Shown piece by piece: positions 1-13,662 of a stretch of DNA of 64,000 bases. The stretch covers positions 1-64,000 of the forward strand of contig RCAB01000326.1 in assembly GCA_003640385.1 (NCBI GenBank). The letters run 5' to 3'. Position 1 is the stretch's first letter; every line of letters starts with the position of its first letter. The notes below the pieces were generated by a model that did no database searches, was not told the origin of the DNA, and worked only from the letters and a program-made list of their open reading frames with translations. A program made the position numbers and the translations under genes. The DNA is from Setaria digitata (lineage: Eukaryota; Nematoda; Chromadorea; Rhabditida; Setariidae).

Positions 1-1996
1 ATATATATATCTGCTATCATGAATTTTGTTTTTTTTTTAATCTTTCAAAATCAGATAAAAGAATGCTAATGTATAAATTTCTTTTTACTTTTCCCTAGTC
101 ATTTCGGAAATATTTCTTAAAATATTTGTTAATTTTTACGAAGAAACTGAATGGGATAGTTAAGGTTGGACAATTTTTGGCTTATTATTTCACTCCTCAT
201 TAAAATAGCCTGATTAATTATTTTTCATTTTATACTTATTAGTCTTCTTAAATCTTAAATCATTTTTTTTTATTAATTTATTTTTAATTATAAATGAGTA
301 ATTAGATAATCCCTCTTAGCATTTTTTTTTTTTTTTTTATGTTCAATTCATTCTAAACGAAATTTTTTCCTTTCATTTCTTGAGTTCAATTTTACACGTC
401 ATAGAAAAAAAAAAAAAGCAAAAATTAATTATCTAATTGTTAATCGAGAAACTGTGCTTTCCTTATACTCTTTTAATTGCTAAACAAATAAAAAAAAAAA
501 GTAATTATTTTGTTATTAGTGCATTTCTTTTTTTTTTTTCCTCCTCCTTACTTTATAACTACTTGAAGCTTAATTAATTTTTGTTTAATTGCTATACAAA
601 TAAGAGAAATTAATTATTGCATTATTATCATTATGGAGAAAATGTGATTTTTCGCTTTGAAAATAAATTAGTACATTTAATCTTCATTCCACAGCAGCAT
701 TTTAATTCTTTTGTTTCACGAAATAGCAAATGAATTTAAGGAGTTGAATAAACAGGATTTGTACGTTAACAATTCTCGGCTTTCATTTCACAAACAATAA
801 AATGAAATATTCTTACATAATGCTGGCACATCTTCAAATTACACATATTTCAATTTCTTGTTTCCTTTTATTCCGTGCTTTCTTCCGTTTTTCACTTTTT
901 TTTTTGCCTACTTTTAAATTAAAAATTTACTTAAAAAAAAAAAAAAAAAAAGGAGGAGAAGAAGAAATAAGTTCATTGAATTTTAATTTGATTTTTTTTT
1001 TCTTTTTGTAATTTTAAAATATATTTAAAATCTGTTATTATTCGAATTCATATTGTGCAATTAAGCTATAGCAAGGGAAAATTATAAAATTTCGTTGCAA
1101 CGGATTTTTAATTATATGTATTTTAGCACAATCAATTTTACTTGTACTAATTAATTATGTAACTAAAGGTAATTTAGCCAATTTATTCGCATCAAATTAC
1201 AATTTCATCCACTATAACTATTATTATAATGCTAGTTTATAATTGCCTCCCGTTAGCTGCTTTATTAATTGTTATGCTAATTTCACATGATGTTCATTTA
1301 TTTCCTAATTAATAAAGTAGCTCATAATTAGACAGCAAAGTATTCGATTTTAATTTTTAACACAATAAGACATTATTAATTATGAAATAATGAATTTGAC
1401 CATGCGACGTATTAATTATTAATGAAATTCAATTTTAATTTTTCCAAACAAAGCACCTCGCATATGCCCATGATAATCTCATTCATTCTCATTACATCTT
1501 TTATTCCATAATTTCTTCGTGTGGAAAAATTTTTAAAATTCCAACAATCATTAAAATTTTCTAATTCCTTTTTTTTTTGCCGCTAACAATTAATTTCCGG
1601 TTTACAACCGAGAATTACCATTATAAACATCTTCTTGCTTCCATCATATTCATAATTACTATTATTTCACATGCATTTTTGAAATTATTTAAAATTTATT
1701 TGCTGCAAATTACAATTTAAATTTATTAAATTTTGTTAAATTTTGCTAGCAATAACTGAAAAGCTCATGCATATCTGCTCATTTCATTCGAAATTTTTTG
1801 ATCAAATCAATTAAAACTGGTCTGTAACATCATTATGATTCAGTGCCCTTTTCCGGATACATCTTCGCATCCATAAACAGGATTTTATTCATTTCATTTT
1901 CTTAAAATGTGGCTCAAAATTTAATATTGATCGTATTATTTCCTGGTAATTAGTTCTTTTCACAATGTAAATAAATGAATCGATATTTGATTTCAG
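1..1996. other. intergenic AT-rich DNA
   Basis: No coding exon is visible on either strand. The stretch is AT-rich with repeated poly(A)/poly(T) runs of 10-20 bases, for example near 322, 403, 526 and 932. The short ORF at 802-1011 is mostly Phe/Lys encoded by those homopolymers and is not a gene. The right end is presumably the promoter and 5' flank of the sushi-domain gene. Confidence 0.7.
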
Positions 1997-1997
1997 C
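1991..1997 (+). promoter_or_regulatory. candidate trans-splice acceptor of the sushi gene
   Basis: A TTTCAG acceptor lies about 133 bases upstream of the chosen ATG at 2130. There is no upstream ATG in between and no obvious donor before it. Filarial genes are often capped by a spliced leader at such sites. This is inference from sequence and position only. Confidence 0.35.
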
Positions 1998-2129
1998 CGT
2001 AGTTATCTTAATTTAATTAGGAACTATTTATTTCATCGCTATTTCGCATATTCTTTTTCTGGATTGAAGGATAACAAATCGAAAAAAAAAAAAAAAAAAA
2101 AAGAGGTGAAAAAGTATTTCAAATTTCTA

Positions 2130-2274
2130 ATGCCGAATTATATCAGTCATTGGCGGATATGTTTCATTGTTCTAATTAGTATAATCAAGACAATTTTTTC
2201 ACAATCATTTACATGTCCAACTGATGGATATCCAAATAATCTTAGTAAGTTATCCTACTCAAAAATTTTATTTG

Positions 2275-2311
<37 letters not shown>

Positions 2312-5300
2312 AAAATTTCTTTTTTAACATTTTTTGTAATTTTTATGCCAAAACATGAACAAAACCTGAAATGAATTGTAATTGATCACCTTACCATCAA
2401 AAAGAATTCGACCGATTAGGTTAAATCAATACATCATTAATCTGTTATTGTCTATTCTCTTTTCTTTTGTTTCTCTCCAAAATTAATTACAATGCATTTT
2501 AAATTATTTCAAATTTTAATAGAAGGATGAATTTATAACGTAAGATGAAATTAATAAAACATATTATACATAAATCATAAATGCATAACAAACAATGAGT
2601 GAAATATTTTCTTTTGCAATTGATCTTTATGCATTTTATTGAAAATAATTTGTCCAATCGAATTAAATTTGATTTGAATTATAAATTAGTAAAAAGTAAA
2701 TTTTCATTTTTTTTTTTTTTTTTTGTTTTACGATTAACAACAGTTAGATTTTAATAAATAGTAGTAATAAAAATAATTTTATCACAAAAAAAAAAACAAT
2801 AAATGCAATAATAATAATAATAACAAGACAATATCAATAAATACTACTGTTAATAATAATGATAATATTTCAGTACCAGTATTAATATGGACAAAAATTA
2901 CAAATCAAACGTCAAAAATTTACCGCATTGGTAGTAATGAGCTAAAAGAGCAGGAATATATGGCTAGTTCTAATCAAGATGAAATATTTCTAAATAGTGG
3001 AATTCCAACAGCATGTCCAGACTCTTGTGTTTTTAAATTATCAACGAATATGCGAACTGCGGATGGTTGGTAAATTAAATGCTTCCTATTGTTTCGCTTA
3101 ATTTAAAAATTTTCGCAAATTTTAATGAAAAAAAAAAAAAAACCATTTCAAATGTGATTTGTTAAATTTTATTACCAAAATTTATCATAATATTTAACTT
3201 TAAAACATTTGTGATAATTTGAAATTTTAAAAAGAAATTATTTTTTATTTTTTTCTTTATTTAAATATCAAAAGAAAAATGTGCGACAAATTTTTTTACA
3301 TTTATGTTTTTTTTTTTTTTTTTTTTTTTCATTTCATTTCAACAAAGTATCATCAAATTTGTAATTATTTTCTGCTGATGTTAAAAATTAATTAACTTGA
3401 TAAAGATTTAATATTTGAAATTACTCTTTTCAGGTGATATACTTCATCAATCATACACTGAAAAAGTGCCAAATGGTTATATTGCGATAAATGAATCGAA
3501 AGAATTTTATTGTGCTCGATCACTTGGTGATTGTGGTGCTAAAGCACCAATTTATCGTTATAGATATAAAAATTATTTAATGAAAGGTACAAATTTAAAT
3601 GCTTTTTGTTTTGGTTTTCATTCAGAAATTAGTATTCAAAATTTTCTTTCAAATTTAAAAAATCAACAAAATTTTTTATTTTTATTTTTTATTCTAACAT
3701 TAATATAGGTTATGCCTATTCATTTCGTGCAAATCAACCGATCAATGGCTACATTCGAGAATTTAATCCAATCTGTTATGGATGGAAAGATGGTAGCAGA
3801 AGGATTAGTAATGATGATGAATTTGTCAAAACTAAAGATCCAACTGACTGCGAGCCCATTTCGGATATAGCAAACGGACAAGTAATTAATTTTAATTAGC
3901 TCTTTAGATGTAATTCGGGCAATATTTCTAATTTTTATCAATAAAAAATTTTATTTTCGATCCAAATACTCTGTCAAAACAGTATATCATTTCAAAATTT
4001 TCATTCATTTATTTTTTTTTATGTTATTGCTAGCTAGCATTGATGAACTGAAATTTTGGAGCATTACTAGAATTTAACTCATAGTTAGTCTCGAAAAGTT
4101 CGTACAAAAAAAAAAAAAAACTTATTAAAATCATATATTATAATTTGCAGATATTGAGAGAATTCAGTACAGCATTAATTGGTTTAGAAAAATTTTGCAA
4201 CAAACTTAAATGTTAGAAAAAAAAAAAAAACAATTCATTGGAATTTGAAAATATTAATTTAATGTGTAATAAAATTTTTCTGATAGATATTAATTCACAG
4301 GAAATTAAAAATGCCAATAAAATTTGGTGTATAATTAATTTCGCAGACTTTCTACAGTAGTAAACTTAGATGTTAAGATTAATGAATTCAAATCTGAAAA
4401 TATCAATAAAAAATTATTGCACAATTATTTAGATGTCATAAGTGTAAATGTTAGCAATGATTAATTAAAATTCAAAAAAAAAAAACAAACATTAACTGAA
4501 TGCAACTTTTTAAAGTCAATTATTAAACTTTATTGATAAAAATGTCAATGAAGTTTAGTAATTAATTTTAAAAAGTTCCCGCAACAGCAATTTTTTTTTT
4601 TTTTTTTTTTAAATAATCAAATATTTTGAAGATACTGTATAAGCCATCAATGAGTTCGGGAACTTTGATCATGGGAAGTATTGCAACGTTACGTTGTAAT
4701 AATGGTTATAAACGATCAGTTGAAAATGAAATAATATGTATTACTGGTACATGGTATCCAGTGGAGAAACTTGGTGAATGCATATCAGCATCTGATATCA
4801 ATATCAGTTCAGGTATTTTCATTTATCAATTAATTGAAAATCAAAATTGTTTTCCAATTAATTCGAAAGATTAAAAGTTTCAATTCTTACCATTTTTTTT
4901 TTTTTTTTTTAATACATGAAAAAATATAAATAAAACGAAATGATTGCTTAACTAAATTAACCTAAATAATTACTTTAATTTAAATTTATTATTGTGATCA
5001 GATGGATGTGCACCATTGCCACAATATGAAAATGGCCACATTCTGTACAGTGAACATGATGATAGCAATAATTATCCGAGTGGTACCTTAGCATATCTGA
5101 TATGCAATGATGATTATCAATTAATGAACACCACACAAGCTCAATGTAATCATGGCCAGTGGTCAACAATGAAACTTGGAATTTGTCAGCCAATTAATGA
5201 TGCTAGTTGTGTGCCACTTCCAGCGGTGCAAAATGGCAAAGTTTGTGAATTTTTAATTCATCAAATTTTACAAATTTTATTCGAAAATTTCAACTGTCTC

Positions 5301-5312
5301 TAACAGTATTTA

Positions 5313-5346
<34 letters not shown>

Positions 5347-8300
5347 ACGTTTCTTACCATCATTTTCTTTTAGTTGAATTAGCAAATTCAGCTTTGCTAT
5401 TTTTTAGTGATGTAAAAATTTTTTCATTTTCTTCAGATCAAAATTTTTCAAACTGAGACCAAATTTTTAGAATCAATGAACTTTTGTCTTCTGTATGCAA
5501 TAAATTTAATTACAGAAATTTTTTGCACCAATATAAAAAAGTGACGGTCAAAAGCAGTGCATGATTTAATTCAAATATATTGTATAAATTCTATTTTGAA
5601 AAAAAAAAAAAAAAAACCTTTACCTTATGAAATATCAATATTTGTAAATTTTGGAATTGAAAAGGAAAAATTTTTGTTAAATTTATGAATTGACAATTTT
5701 TGAGTAAATAATAAAGTTTTAAAATAAGCAAAATAATTTTTCAAAAAAACAGAAAAGGAAACAAAGAGAAATGAACAAAATAGCAATGTAAGGATTAATT
5801 AGCACACAAAGCTAATTGATGCTAATTAAAGGTGAAATATATAATGGGTGATAAAACAAATATAACAGTTGGAACAGTTGCCGAATTGGAATGTTCACCT
5901 GGCCACATTATTAATGGTGCTGATGTCCTATTATGTGAACAGTATGGCTGGTCACCAACTTCGACTTTTGGTTACTGCCAACAAGTTCGTTCTCTTTTCT
6001 GCTCATTTTTCAGTCAGCCTAAGAGGTTGAAGGTTACTGATTACTGGAATAATTTCAGGATATGAGATGGAGTGAACAACGAGAAAAACGACAGGTAATT
6101 ATTTACTTTTATAGCAATAATTATGCAATTTGCCTAATCTTAACATAATAAATGGCTCGAATGTATTCTTAGGAGATGAAGCCATGTCCTGCTAGCCATC
6201 CAATCATTTCAAATGGCCAATTAACTTTCTCAAATAAGCCAAATTCTGTTGGTACCTATCCATCTGGTACCGTAGCAATCATTCGTTGCAATGCTGGTTA
6301 TACCAATCACGGTTTGTTGATGATCATCATCAAATTATCAAAATCATTAGTTGTCTTAAAATGCTTTTGGCATTTTTCTTTAAAATAAAATAAATTCATT
6401 TTGATGGTATTTTTTTCTAGCATTAGATGATTCAATTAATATTATTATTATTAGCGCTGTATTGTCACTTTTTTATTTAAATATCGCTAAAATTACATTA
6501 AAATTTTGTTTAATGTTCCCGCAAAAATTCGCAGATACGCCGAAATGAAACTTTCGGCGTGCCTTATTTTACTTTTTTTTTTCCCCTTTTTATCTTTCTA
6601 TTGCTAGAAAAAGTTCAGCTAAATTAAGGTGCACTCCTGTCGGTATGCGACGATTCGGCATGGAAACCGGAAAATCTCGGAACCTGCACGGCTGCGTCTG
6701 GAATTGTACCATTGCCAGTCGGAAACCCATGCGTTTTTGGACTATTAACACCAATTGGTGGTACTATTACTTATAGTAAAGGTTCAATTTGATCGCTTAA
6801 TAATTAACAAAAAATCAATCCTTTAGAGTAAGATAGTCTAAAATTTTAATTTTAATTTTTTTTTTTTTCAGGTAGTACATTGGGTCCATATCCGGCTGGT
6901 ACCATAGCTACCTTAGATTGTACACACGGTATTTCACAAGGACCATCGATAGCAGTATGTGATAACGGTTTATGGATCCCCAATGAATTGGGCACATGTT
7001 CATCAGTACAGCTTGGAAATTCCTCAAATAATGGTTAGTCTTTTTCTTTCTTTTTTGAAAAAAAAAATTTTTTTTATTTTCAAGCTTTGAAATTCACAAA
7101 TTGAAAAAATATCCTCGCCTAGAATTTGTTTTAAAAACGGAAATTTGAATTTCTTTCTTTTTTTTTTTTTTTTTTTTAAATTTACGCAACCAGAAATGTT
7201 AATTTTAAACGAAATGCAAAACAAACATTTTTTTTCACTGCTCTCCCCTATCAAAAAATCATACTAACTATGATCGTTATCTAAAGCTTTCAACTTTCAT
7301 TATGAACCACTTTACCAAGCACAAATTTTACTGAAACTAGCTCGTTGAATTTTCCAAAGTTTTTTTGGGTTTTTTTTTTTCGACGTAATGAAATTTTTCT
7401 TGCAAAAATTTAACTTTTTCAATTTTGCTTCAAAGGAATTGGAAAAATAAATGCTTTAAAAGAATTTAATTTAATGGGCAAATTTTTTGAAATTTGATCT
7501 AGAAGAAAAAAATTTTTTTTGTTTTTGTAAAATGTGGATAAATAATAATGCAGCAGCATATTGCGATATCAAAAAAACTTTATTAATTAGCTAAATTACT
7601 TTGAGCTATAAAAAAGTGATATTGATATTCAATAATTTATTTCAATTTCATAACAAAAAGAAAAAAAGAAATGACAAATTTGCAGAAAAAAATTTCCCTT
7701 TTCCATAATTTAAATACTTTTTTTTCTGTTTTGATTTAGTTGAATTAAAAGATAAACGAAAATTGCTAGAAATTTTACTTAGATTCGAAATAATTTTGAA
7801 AAGAATCGAATCTTTTATGTCAATTTTTAATAATTCATTTGCCCGTTAAATTAAACTCCTATTATTATGATAGACCGATGATCCATTGATGGTTATCATT
7901 TGTGACACATAACTTGATAAAGTAATAACTCGATTAATGAACTTGTTAATAAACTTTCGAGAAAATAAATTAAGCTTTTTATTCCACACTGCAGCTAGTA
8001 TTGTAATTTAATTTCAGAAAAATAAGCCAAATGATATTTTCTTTTACCATAGAAGTGATTTGTAAATTATAACTAGTAGTTGTTCAAAGTGGATTTTTTT
8101 AAGGCCTAAAAATATTTTTCTAATTTCGAGAATTTGAAAACAGATACTGTTGGTAACATTATAATTTAAAATAAATAAGATTTAAAGAAANGGTGGATTT
8201 TTTTAAGGCCTAAAAATATTTTTCTAATTTCGAGAATTTAAAAACAGATACTGTTGGTAACATTATAATTTAAAATAAATAAGATTTAAAGAAAATATCG

Positions 8301-11300
8301 GTATAGAAATTGAAATTGCATAATATAAGTATTATAACAAGAACTAATATNGTATTATAACAAGACCTAATATTTAATTAATCCTGTCCTGATAAATACT
8401 AAGACTTATCTTTGCTAATTTAGTAAAAAAAAAAAAAGAAAGAAAAAAAAACNTATAAGTATTATAACAAGAACTAATATTTAATTAATCCTGTGCTGAT
8501 AAATGCTAAGACTTATCTTTGCTAATTTAGTAAAAAAAAAAAAAGAAAGAAAAAAAAACTCTATTTTTCATACATGTCAATAAAAAAGAAAAAAAAAAAT
8601 TAATTCACTGAGACAAAAACGAAACGCTACATGTAAATTTAAAAGAAATTGAAACTTTCCAAATACGAAAATAGGAGGGAAAAAATCTGAAAATTTACAT
8701 CAAATTTTCAGATTTCGTTGCTAAATTCGGTAGCTGTTTGAATGATTATCCTGTTCCTGATAACGGCATCATTGTTTATTCAACCGGTGCCGTTCGTCCA
8801 CCATATCCGGTGTTAACAACAGCCAGTATACAATGTATTTCTGGATATATACCATTGGGTACAGTGATAGCAACATGTCAGAACGGAAAATGGTATCCGC
8901 CGATACCGGGGAAGTGTATACAACCTAATACTGAAAGTTTGTACTACTTTTTTCCTTTCTCTTTAAATTCAAAAAATATATTTCAGTAATTCGTTGCATT
9001 TTTTTTTTCTCTTTATTATCTTTTAATTAAAACTTAATTTAGAGTTTTGCTTCATAATTCAAATATTTTCTTAATATTTAACTTTTTTTTTAATGCCATA
9101 TAGCAATGGCTATTTATACTTTGACAAGAGAATGGCAAGAAAAAAGAAATTATTGAAATTATGATGAGACGATATTTTAAATTAAAATTCACTTCTTTTT
9201 TTTTTTTGAATATTATTTTATAAAAAATTTTGATTATCAAAATTTCTATCAGTTTTTTTTTTTTTTTTTCTTTCAGCTCCTACTAATAATTTATACAATA
9301 TGGCATTCAGTAGCACATTTGTTACACCGTCATCAATTGCTACTGTATTAGGTAGCTGTGCTACCGGAATAGTACCACCGGCAAACGGATATATTGCATA
9401 TAGCAGTGGCTCAATTACTGAGCCATTTCCAGCCAGAACTGTAGCAACTATCGGTTGCAATTCAGGTTTTAAACCAATTGGTGCAATATCATCAACCTGC
9501 TTGAACGGAATTTGGTCACCACTTCTTCTCGGACAATGTGTCGATGAGAAATCTGTCGTTTTTGGTATTGGTATTGGTTTTTTTTTTTTTTTTTGCATTA
9601 CTTAAATATCTTGTTAAATTATTTTTTCTAAAAACTTTTTCAAATTTTTTTTTTTAGAGAGATTGATTGAATTTTTTCTTCCTGGAATTAAATAAATTTA
9701 AAAAACGAAAATAAGGTTTACAAAGAAATTTTGGGATATGAAATATTTCATATCAAGATTGAATCGTACTTTTTTCTTCTTTTTTTTTTGAGGAGTACCT
9801 CTTGGTACCACAATAAATGCACCGGAAGCACCATGTGCTGCTCTTACATCACCAATTAATGGGCAAATATCGTATTCGAATGGTTCAGAAGGAGGACTTA
9901 TTCCTTCTGGTACCATAGCTACCGTAGTTTGTAATCCAAATTATACACCTATTGGTTTATCAACAGCTCTATGTTACAATGGTGTTTTTTCACCTCTATT
10001 ATTGGCGCAATGTGTGCCGAAAAATGTTGAAGGTACAAATTATAGTAAAATATTTCTCTTTTTGTTTTATTCATAATTAGAATAATTGCAATATAATTCA
10101 TTCTTTCATTTCCAATTAAAAAGAATTTCATTTTTAAATTAAAACCAATTTAATCAATAAATTTGCAAACAAAATCTTTCAAAAAAGAAAAAAAAAAATC
10201 CTTTGCCAATTTTTGAATTGATACTTTTTTCTCAAGAAAAATTGATAATTTTAGGTTTATTACAACTCAAAGAGCTACCGTGTATACCGATAACAAAACC
10301 ATCCAATGGTGATATAACATATTCCGATACTACTGCAACCGTCTATCCATCACAAACAACTGCTACCTTAGCTTGCAACTTTGGTTTTACTCCAATTGGT
10401 TCGATAGATACTACCTGTAGAAATGGTAGCAATTTTTGCCACTGTAATTTCATTTATCATTAAATATTATTAATAGATAATCACTTAACAGCTATGATTT
10501 TACTTAATTTGAATGATTAATTATAAGTAATGTGTAGCAAAGTTCAATTTTTAAAATGTCAAACATGTAGAAGCTGATTGGCTTTCAGTATTGAATAAGT
10601 TACAAAGGTGAGTTTTTCTTTTTTCAGTCTAATCCTATCTAATCCTACTTAACAAGACTTGTATTTTTAGGACATTGGCAACCACCGTTAGGATTCTGTC
10701 AGCAAAATATCATTGGTCCAGGAATAAATCAGCAACCTGTTGCTAGGCAATGCTTATTTGAATTACCTGCTGTACCAAATGGACAAATTCGCTATTCGGC
10801 TGTAAGTAAAATCTAAATTTCTAAATTAGACTAACTACTGTTAACTTTCTTAAATAGTAAATTGCTAGGTTATTTATTTTATAAATACAAATGCAAAAAA
10901 AAAAAAAGTTATTAATTGTCAAATTTATCCATATGATATCAACAAGAGAATAATTTTAAATAAACAAATGTCAAATTTTAAATTCACAAAACTATAAATA
11001 ATAGATGGAAAAAAAAAAGAAGAAATTATGCTATTTTATTGCGAAAAAAAAAATTAATTAATTTTTTAATTCTTAAATTAATTTAAAAATTAAGTCATTG
11101 TAAATTTGAATGAAAAAAATTTTTGGATTAAATTTTGAAATCTCAAATTTAAAGGGAAATATGCTACCACCATACAGTAGCGGAACAACAGCAGCATTAA
11201 TTTGCAATATTGGTAGTATAGCAGTAGGAACAGTCACATCAACTTGTACCAATGGTTCATGGAATCCTCCATTACTTGGCCAATGTTCAATGAATGGTAG

Positions 11301-13662
11301 GTGAATGCTTGGCCAATAAGAAGAATCTAATTGATTTATTCACTTCATAATTTACTTGTTCACTTAATTCTTGTGAAAATATTATAAGAATAACAACATA
11401 ATAAATTTATTTTTTGATTTTTGAAATTGATTTAAACGGAAATAAAGAATTTTTTTTTTTTTCCTTTTCTTTAAAGTATAAATGTAAATAATCACACAGA
11501 TTATGTATCATTTTATAAGGGCAATATTTCTGCATTAAATGTTCCAGCAAATGATTGTAAAATTTAAATTTAAAAATCACAATCAGTGGAAGAAAAAAAA
11601 AAAAAAAATAAAAAGGAAAAGGCTCCTTTTTGTGAAGAAGAAAAGAATCATAAATGTTTTACAAGATTGATATTATTTGATTCTTAAAGTTCCTTTCATT
11701 CTGATAATATTTTAATGATCAATCAATTAAGAAAGGTGAAAAGGTGAGATAATTTATGCATGTTTCATTCTTTTTTTTTTTTTTTTTTTAGTTCACCTTG
11801 TATTTATTTACATTTCACTTCAGCTATTGCTTATTAAAATTTTCACTCTAAAAAGCATACACACACACACAATTTTTGAAGCTTCATTAGCCTAGAATGC
11901 TTTTATAATTAGGCTAATTAAGGCCATCTTATGCTCAAAATTTGGCAAATCTTCTCATTAAATAATATCTTAATAAATAGTTTTAATTATAGATGCCAGT
12001 TATCCCAGAAATGAATTTCGACGAGTTGTTTTACCGATCATCGGTTGTACAATTTCTCCGCCTGTTTCCAACGGAAAGGTGTAAATTGTAGTAGCTTTTT
12101 TTTTTTTTTTCTATTTAAATTTTGCAATTTCTAAAATATTTTTTATAGTTGTAATAGAAATAAATACGAAGAAAACAGAAAAAGGCAAGACTAAGCTAAA
12201 TTCAAAATTCTGTAGGATTTAGACAAATGAAGCAAAATTGAAGGAAAATGAATTTCTTTAATGGTTGAATTTCTCTAAAAATTAAAGCTAAGAGAAGAAT
12301 TTACAATATTAGATTAGCAGAGAATTATTATAGCATTAATAATTCGGATTAAAATTAGAACTGCAAGAATTTAGAATTTAATTTTGTGTTTTTTTTTTTT
12401 TAGTATTTAATTGAGAATAGAAGAAAGATTTATAGCATTTAGACCAATGTAAAAATAAATATAAAAAAAATAGAAAAAAAAAATAAAAAATATCGCTTTT
12501 TAATTTCGAAATAATATCATTTTGTTCGTAAGAATTTTTTTTGGTGAATACAAATTAAAAGAGTTATTTTCACTTAATTAAAAATTAAATTTAATCAAAC
12601 TTTAGGTGTACTATAATAATGTAAGTAAAAATAATTTATATCCAACTGGTACAGTAGCAAATTTGATTTGTGATGATGGATATGTATTGCTGGGGCGATC
12701 AACATCTCATTGCCAAGGTGGTATATGGTCACCTTGGCCAGGTGTTGGCAGCTGTCAACCTGACACACAACAGACACAGATGGGTTATTTTAAAAGTGAA
12801 TTTAAACCACCAGGTGCATGCACTGATATAACTATTACACCTGCAAATGGGATGGTTAGTTAGATTGAATTTGAAAGTTTGAAAAGTAATTTTACAATTC
12901 CTTTTTTTTTTTTTTTTGCAATAACACTAATCTTATAATTATCTGTTTTAATATTTTTCAATGCTTGCTGTAAAGTGAAGTATTTTTCAAAATGATTAAG
13001 CACAGACTAATCCTCAAAAAAATAAGTCTAGCTTAGTTATTTTGCACTTGCTATTTTTACAGATAATCTATGAGGATAGGGTTAATGGTACCACGTGGTA
13101 CAATAATGGTACCAGTGCAAGATTACAATGTAGACCAGGATATATGCATAATAGTAAGCAACCAACATATTGTAAAAATGGTACTTGGTTACCACCAATT
13201 GGTATGTGCAAGTCCATAAATGGTACCACTACCGGTGGCACATGTGAACCATTTAATTCACCTTCAAATGGAAAGGTATACTCTTTCTTTTTATTATTTC
13301 ATTATTGAAGTACTGAAATTATTTGCAATTTTTTTTTTCTAATTTAACTTTTAGTATAAAATGAAGTTTCGTGAAATTGATTTTTTTTTATTTATTATCA
13401 CCAAAATTAGGAAAAAGTTTCGAAAAGAAAAAGGCAGCAAGAAATCGAAAACTGCTGTAGAATGATAACATTTCAGATTTATTATATTTACAATAATTAT
13501 ATGAAGGATTACCAAATCGGGACGACGGCAATTTTAAGCTGCAATAAAGGTTATAGGTTAGATGGCCAAGCAACATTAATATGCCAAGAAAATGGCTGGA
13601 TGCCAGAGAGCGGCTTTGGCATTTGCATTTTTGCTGATGACAATTTCCGCATGCATTTATAA
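2130..13662 (+). CDS. secreted multi-sushi (CCP) domain protein, 21 exons, ~1208 aa
   Basis: Exons: 2130-2244, 2874-3065, 3434-3586, 3709-3881, 4632-4812, 5002-5240, 5832-5984, 6059-6094, 6173-6311, 6629-6781, 6872-7033, 8712-8936, 9277-9564, 9793-10032, 10255-10425, 10671-10801, 11155-11296, 11993-12078, 12606-12854, 13063-13275, 13477-13662. They sum to 3627 nt and stay in frame. Residues 1-25 form a signal peptide ending IFSQ. Residues 26-200 are a Cys-containing N-terminal region I do not recognise. Residues 201-1197 hold 13 consecutive sushi domains, each with four Cys and the Gly-Tyr and Cys-x-NG-x-W landmarks. There is no transmembrane segment or GPI-like tail, so it is probably secreted. 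Micro-exon 8 encodes a REKR furin-type site between sushi 3 and 4. Sushi arrays bind proteins or glycans; the ligand is unknown. The exon 2 donor (GTTGGT at 3066) is weak; the better-looking GTAAAT at 3070 would hit a stop. Start chosen because only this ATG gives a signal peptide. Confidence 0.92.
6059..6094 (+). other. micro-exon encoding a furin-like cleavage site
   Basis: This 36-nt exon (phase 0 at both ends) encodes DMRWSEQREKRQ. It is flanked by TTTCAG and GTAATT. R-E-K-R matches the proprotein convertase consensus R-x-K/R-R, with cleavage expected after about residue 413 of the sushi protein. Because its length is a multiple of three, the exon could be skipped without a frameshift, giving a cleavable and a non-cleavable form. 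Confidence 0.7.
8089..8294. repeat. direct duplication around N at 8191
   Basis: Positions 8089-8190 and 8193-8294 are almost identical (about 102 bp, one visible mismatch) and are separated by a single N. The pattern suggests overlapping contig ends that were not merged. Confidence 0.85.
8324..8559. repeat. direct duplications around N at 8351 and 8453
   Basis: The segment starting TATAAGTATTATAAC at 8324 recurs at 8454 and both copies run to a matching poly(A)-rich end. Inside the first copy, 8329-8350 is repeated at 8352-8373 across another N. A few mismatches exist, compatible with haplotype differences or sequencing error. Confidence 0.8.

Larger units (their letters stand above)
7034..8711 (+). 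other. long intron 11 of the sushi gene with three assembly joins
   Basis: This is the longest intron of the gene (1.7 kb). It carries no recognisable exon. Single N bases at 8191, 8351 and 8453 are each bordered by near-identical direct copies, so part of its length is probably an assembly artefact. Confidence 0.75.

Noticed and set aside
2064..2129. N-terminal extension of the sushi protein starting at TTG
   Set aside because: It is a lysine run encoded by a poly(A) tract ahead of the signal peptide; the ATG at 2130 directly starts the signal peptide.
9218..9598. 126-aa minus-strand ORF
   Set aside because: It is the exact antisense of sushi exon 9277-9564; the plus strand carries the recognised domain and splice sites.
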